Source: Clostridium sp. CAG:632 (GTDB lineage Bacteria > Bacillota > Clostridia > Lachnospirales > Lachnospiraceae). From it: 15,191 bases of DNA. The position numbers were made by a program, and so were the translations under genes. Under the pieces are notes generated by a model that was not told where the DNA came from, ran no database searches, and worked only from the letters and a program-made list of their open reading frames with translations. Shown piece after piece: positions 13,696-15,191 of the stretch; position 1 is the stretch's first letter; every line of letters begins with the position of its first letter. The DNA is taken from NCBI GenBank assembly GCA_000431515.1, contig HF991301.1:1-15191 (forward strand). The letters are read 5' to 3'.

Positions 13696-14820
13696 CTATA
13701 ATACTTCAATCAAAAGCTGCGCACTTGAACACACTTCCCATGGCTGATATGTAGAAAGTCTATCAGGAATATTATATACAATACGATTTGATTCGTGTTT
13801 TATACCATACCTCTGAAATTCGCTCCTTATATTGTAATCAAAATAATATCCTTGACTATTTTCTATCAGACCCTCACCATCTAACTTTTCAACCAATTTC
13901 TCAAAATAATCGCGACCTCTATTATTGCTATTTACATCATTAATGAGAACCACTAATGGCTTTCCTTGTTCCTTATGTAAAATAATATTCTGAACCAATT
14001 TTTCAAAAAAACTCTCTATCTCACCTATTTGCCCTGAATTATAGAAATGTGATATAACATATTGCAATACAATAACGTTTGCATTTGAAATATTATATTC
14101 TTCCGTTACGGCATCCATATATTTAAATTGGGTTCTTCTTAAAGTTTTTGTTTTATATGATTTAATTTGCTCATGTATTGGTTTCCATTTTTCATTAACA
14201 TCTATACCGATATAACTTACAGATTTATCATATGATTTTTCATGGCAATATCGTTCAAATGCCATTAAATCTGGACAACCACCGCAACCAATAGACAAAA
14301 CATGGTAATCATTAATTTCTTCAAGTGCTTGGCTCTTTCTCATCAGATACAAAAGTTCAGAAGCATATTTGGCCGAGTAATCACACACGTAAAAATTAAG
14401 CATTCTACTACAGTCGTAATCTTTCTTTCCATTTGGATATCTCCCTGGGTAATGTACCTCCTCCAAACAATTTTTGCAGTTACCTTCGCATTCTCCTGGA
14501 CAACCATTTTGATGATCACAAACAAAACAATCTGTTTGTTTGTATTGCTTGTCGTAGTATCCTATTATAGTTTTTATCAATGCTTTTTTTCTTAACTTTG
14601 ATAATTCTACTTCCGTTAATCGAGAATTATAGAAATCAACTTGCATACTACTATCATTTTCTTCACCACACAAAGGACAAATATCATATTCTCTTTCACG
14701 CATTCCTTCTAGTTGTTGTTCAACCCTTTGCTTGTAAATATGGTGACATGAATCACATACTTTTAAAAAATTTGTTTCTTCATACTCTGTCAATTTACCA
14801 TTTTCATTAAAAGCAAGCAT
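13696..14820 (-). CDS. Class I SAM-dependent methyltransferase with Cys-rich N-terminus
   Basis: 374 aa. An N-terminal zinc-knuckle-like pair is Cys22/Cys25 and Cys48/Cys51. A dense cluster follows at Cys98, 101, 107, 111, 115 and 118, with Cys137 and Cys146 further on; this could hold zinc or Fe-S. The Rossmann domain starts at YHVLSIGCGGCPDLMAFE (172-189, motif I), then YIGIDVNEKW (motif II) and YNISNANVIVLQYVISHFY (motif IV region). I do not recognise a specific family; the substrate is unknown. The start at 14820 has AAAGGAGG seven bases upstream; the longer frame to 14931 overlaps the rlmD-like tail. It lies 50 bases after that tail and directly before the DUF1848 gene, all AT-rich. Shared Cys-rich character suggests the two products act together, perhaps on RNA or DNA; that is inference. 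Confidence 0.75.
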   Translation of the reverse strand: MLAFNENGKLTEYEETNFLKVCDSCHHIYKQRVEQQLEGMREREYDICPLCGEENDSSMQVDFYNSRLTEVELSKLRKKALIKTIIGYYDKQYKQTDCFVCDHQNGCPGECEGNCKNCLEEVHYPGRYPNGKKDYDCSRMLNFYVCDYSAKYASELLYLMRKSQALEEINDYHVLSIGCGGCPDLMAFERYCHEKSYDKSVSYIGIDVNEKWKPIHEQIKSYKTKTLRRTQFKYMDAVTEEYNISNANVIVLQYVISHFYNSGQIGEIESFFEKLVQNIILHKEQGKPLVVLINDVNSNNRGRDYFEKLVEKLDGEGLIENSQGYYFDYNIRSEFQRYGIKHESNRIVYNIPDRLSTYQPWEVCSSAQLLIEVL

Positions 14821-14870
14821 GATATTTCCTCCTTTGCATGACCAATTTTTGCAACATAATTTCTTAATAT

Positions 14871-15163
14871 CTAAACCATCCCAAAATGCTCCAGCGCATC
14901 CTTTATCGCTTTTTCCTTCTCCTCCGGACACTGAGGTTGTCTGCTATCCTCTGATTTCGGAAGATTATAATTCTCCCCAACTTCTATTCCACACTTTCTT
15001 TTTACCTGTGAAATATATAGGTTAGAAACCTTCAACCCATGCTCCTTCAGCACATACTCCTGAATTTCCTTATAAGTCGCCTTACTCTCTGCACTCGTCA
15101 CATCAAGCTCATCCAGTTCCAACTCCACCTCAACATAATCATCTACCCTTATCGGGACAACAA
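14871..15163 (-). pseudogene. rlmD: rlmD/rumA-type C-terminal tail, detached and out of frame
   Basis: The open frame carries VDDYVEVELELDELDVTSAE, SKATYKEIQEYVLKEHGLKV, SNLYISQVKRKCGIEVGENY and NLPKSEDSRQPQCPEEKEKA, and ends FGMV. From memory this is the extra C-terminal domain on many Lachnospiraceae proteins annotated as 23S rRNA (uracil-1939-C5)-methyltransferase RlmD/RumA. The methyltransferase catalytic part is not in the window. The reading frame entering from the right (NESTVETVC) runs LLSR and stops at 15149-15151, whereas the tail is in another frame: one base missing or two added just after the repeat. A GTG at 15165-15167 could open it, but no ribosome site is evident. Probably the target-gene half left by integration, or a copy carried by the element. 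Confidence 0.65.
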
Positions 15164-15191
15164 GCACACCGTCTCAACGGTACTTTCGTTG
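15149..15191 (-). CDS. 3' end of a gene entering from the right edge
   Basis: In the recombinase frame the right edge reads NESTVETVC, then LLSR and TAA. The residues before VETVC equal those of the recombinase at 2360-4042 (an rlmD gene usually has His before VETV). The gene beyond the edge is therefore more likely a second recombinase copy, or the same recombinase joined in a circular form, than rlmD itself. Only 13 codons are visible. Confidence 0.4.
   Translation of the reverse strand, partial: NESTVETVCLLSR
15164..15191. repeat. Direct repeat copy 2, putative att core at the right edge
   Basis: Exact 28-base match, same orientation, to 2384-2411, bounded on the left by the rlmD-like tail and cut on the right by the window end. 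It contains the same ACCGT-CTCA-ACGGT dyad (15168-15181). Distance between copies is 12,780 bases, a sensible size for an integrative mobilizable element. Confidence 0.75.

Overview
The window reads as Firmicutes, most likely Lachnospiraceae/Clostridia. Base composition is low to moderate GC, ribosome binding sites are strong (AGGAGG type), and the gene families fit: LytTR/DUF3021, Lsa-type ABC-F, an rlmD-type C-terminal tail, and a large serine recombinase of the TnpX/Tn1549-associated kind. Every gene I can support is on the minus strand, so the locus reads from high to low coordinates. This is an accessory region: a mobilizable or integrative element, or stacked elements, with recombination scars.

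Right to left. 14871-15191 holds an rlmD-like C-terminal tail, out of frame with the reading frame that enters from the right edge. The last 28 bases are an exact direct repeat of the 3' end of the serine recombinase gene at 2384-2411, which marks a probable att core. Then comes an AT-rich operon: a Cys-rich SAM methyltransferase, a DUF1848 protein with a radical-SAM-like CxxxCxxC motif, and a small acidic protein. Next is an antibiotic-resistance-type unit with a consensus promoter, a leader with a three-codon ORF and a terminator (likely ribosome-mediated attenuation), an Lsa-like ABC-F protein, and a P-loop/GNAT fusion.

9342-8724 is a 600-base noncoding control region with an array of ~32-bp-spaced iteron-like repeats, an oriT-like segment, and a second repeat family in front of mobC. 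No relaxase and no replication initiator are present, so the transfer module is incomplete. After mobC and an 81-aa gene there is a terminator. A promoter then starts a four-gene unit ending at another terminator: an AAA ATPase and an RloB-like protein (AbiL/RloAB-type phage defence), followed by two tightly coupled unrecognised genes. One of these has tandem winged-helix-like segments and the other a DUF4145/HEPN-like C-terminus. The large serine recombinase follows, under its own promoter, with a dyad at the start site that shares 11 bases with the att region.

Left of the recombinase (1-2353) is a decaying module: hipB with a perfect 40-bp palindromic promoter/operator, a hipA broken by deletion and frameshift, a LytTR regulator with its DUF3021 membrane partner, and remnants of a RelB/RelE-type toxin-antitoxin pair.

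The best candidates for something undescribed are the two unknown genes attached to the AbiL-like pair (4178-5838), the methyltransferase/DUF1848 operon, and the mobC-upstream repeats, which differ only by transitions. All functional calls come from reading sequence without database searches.
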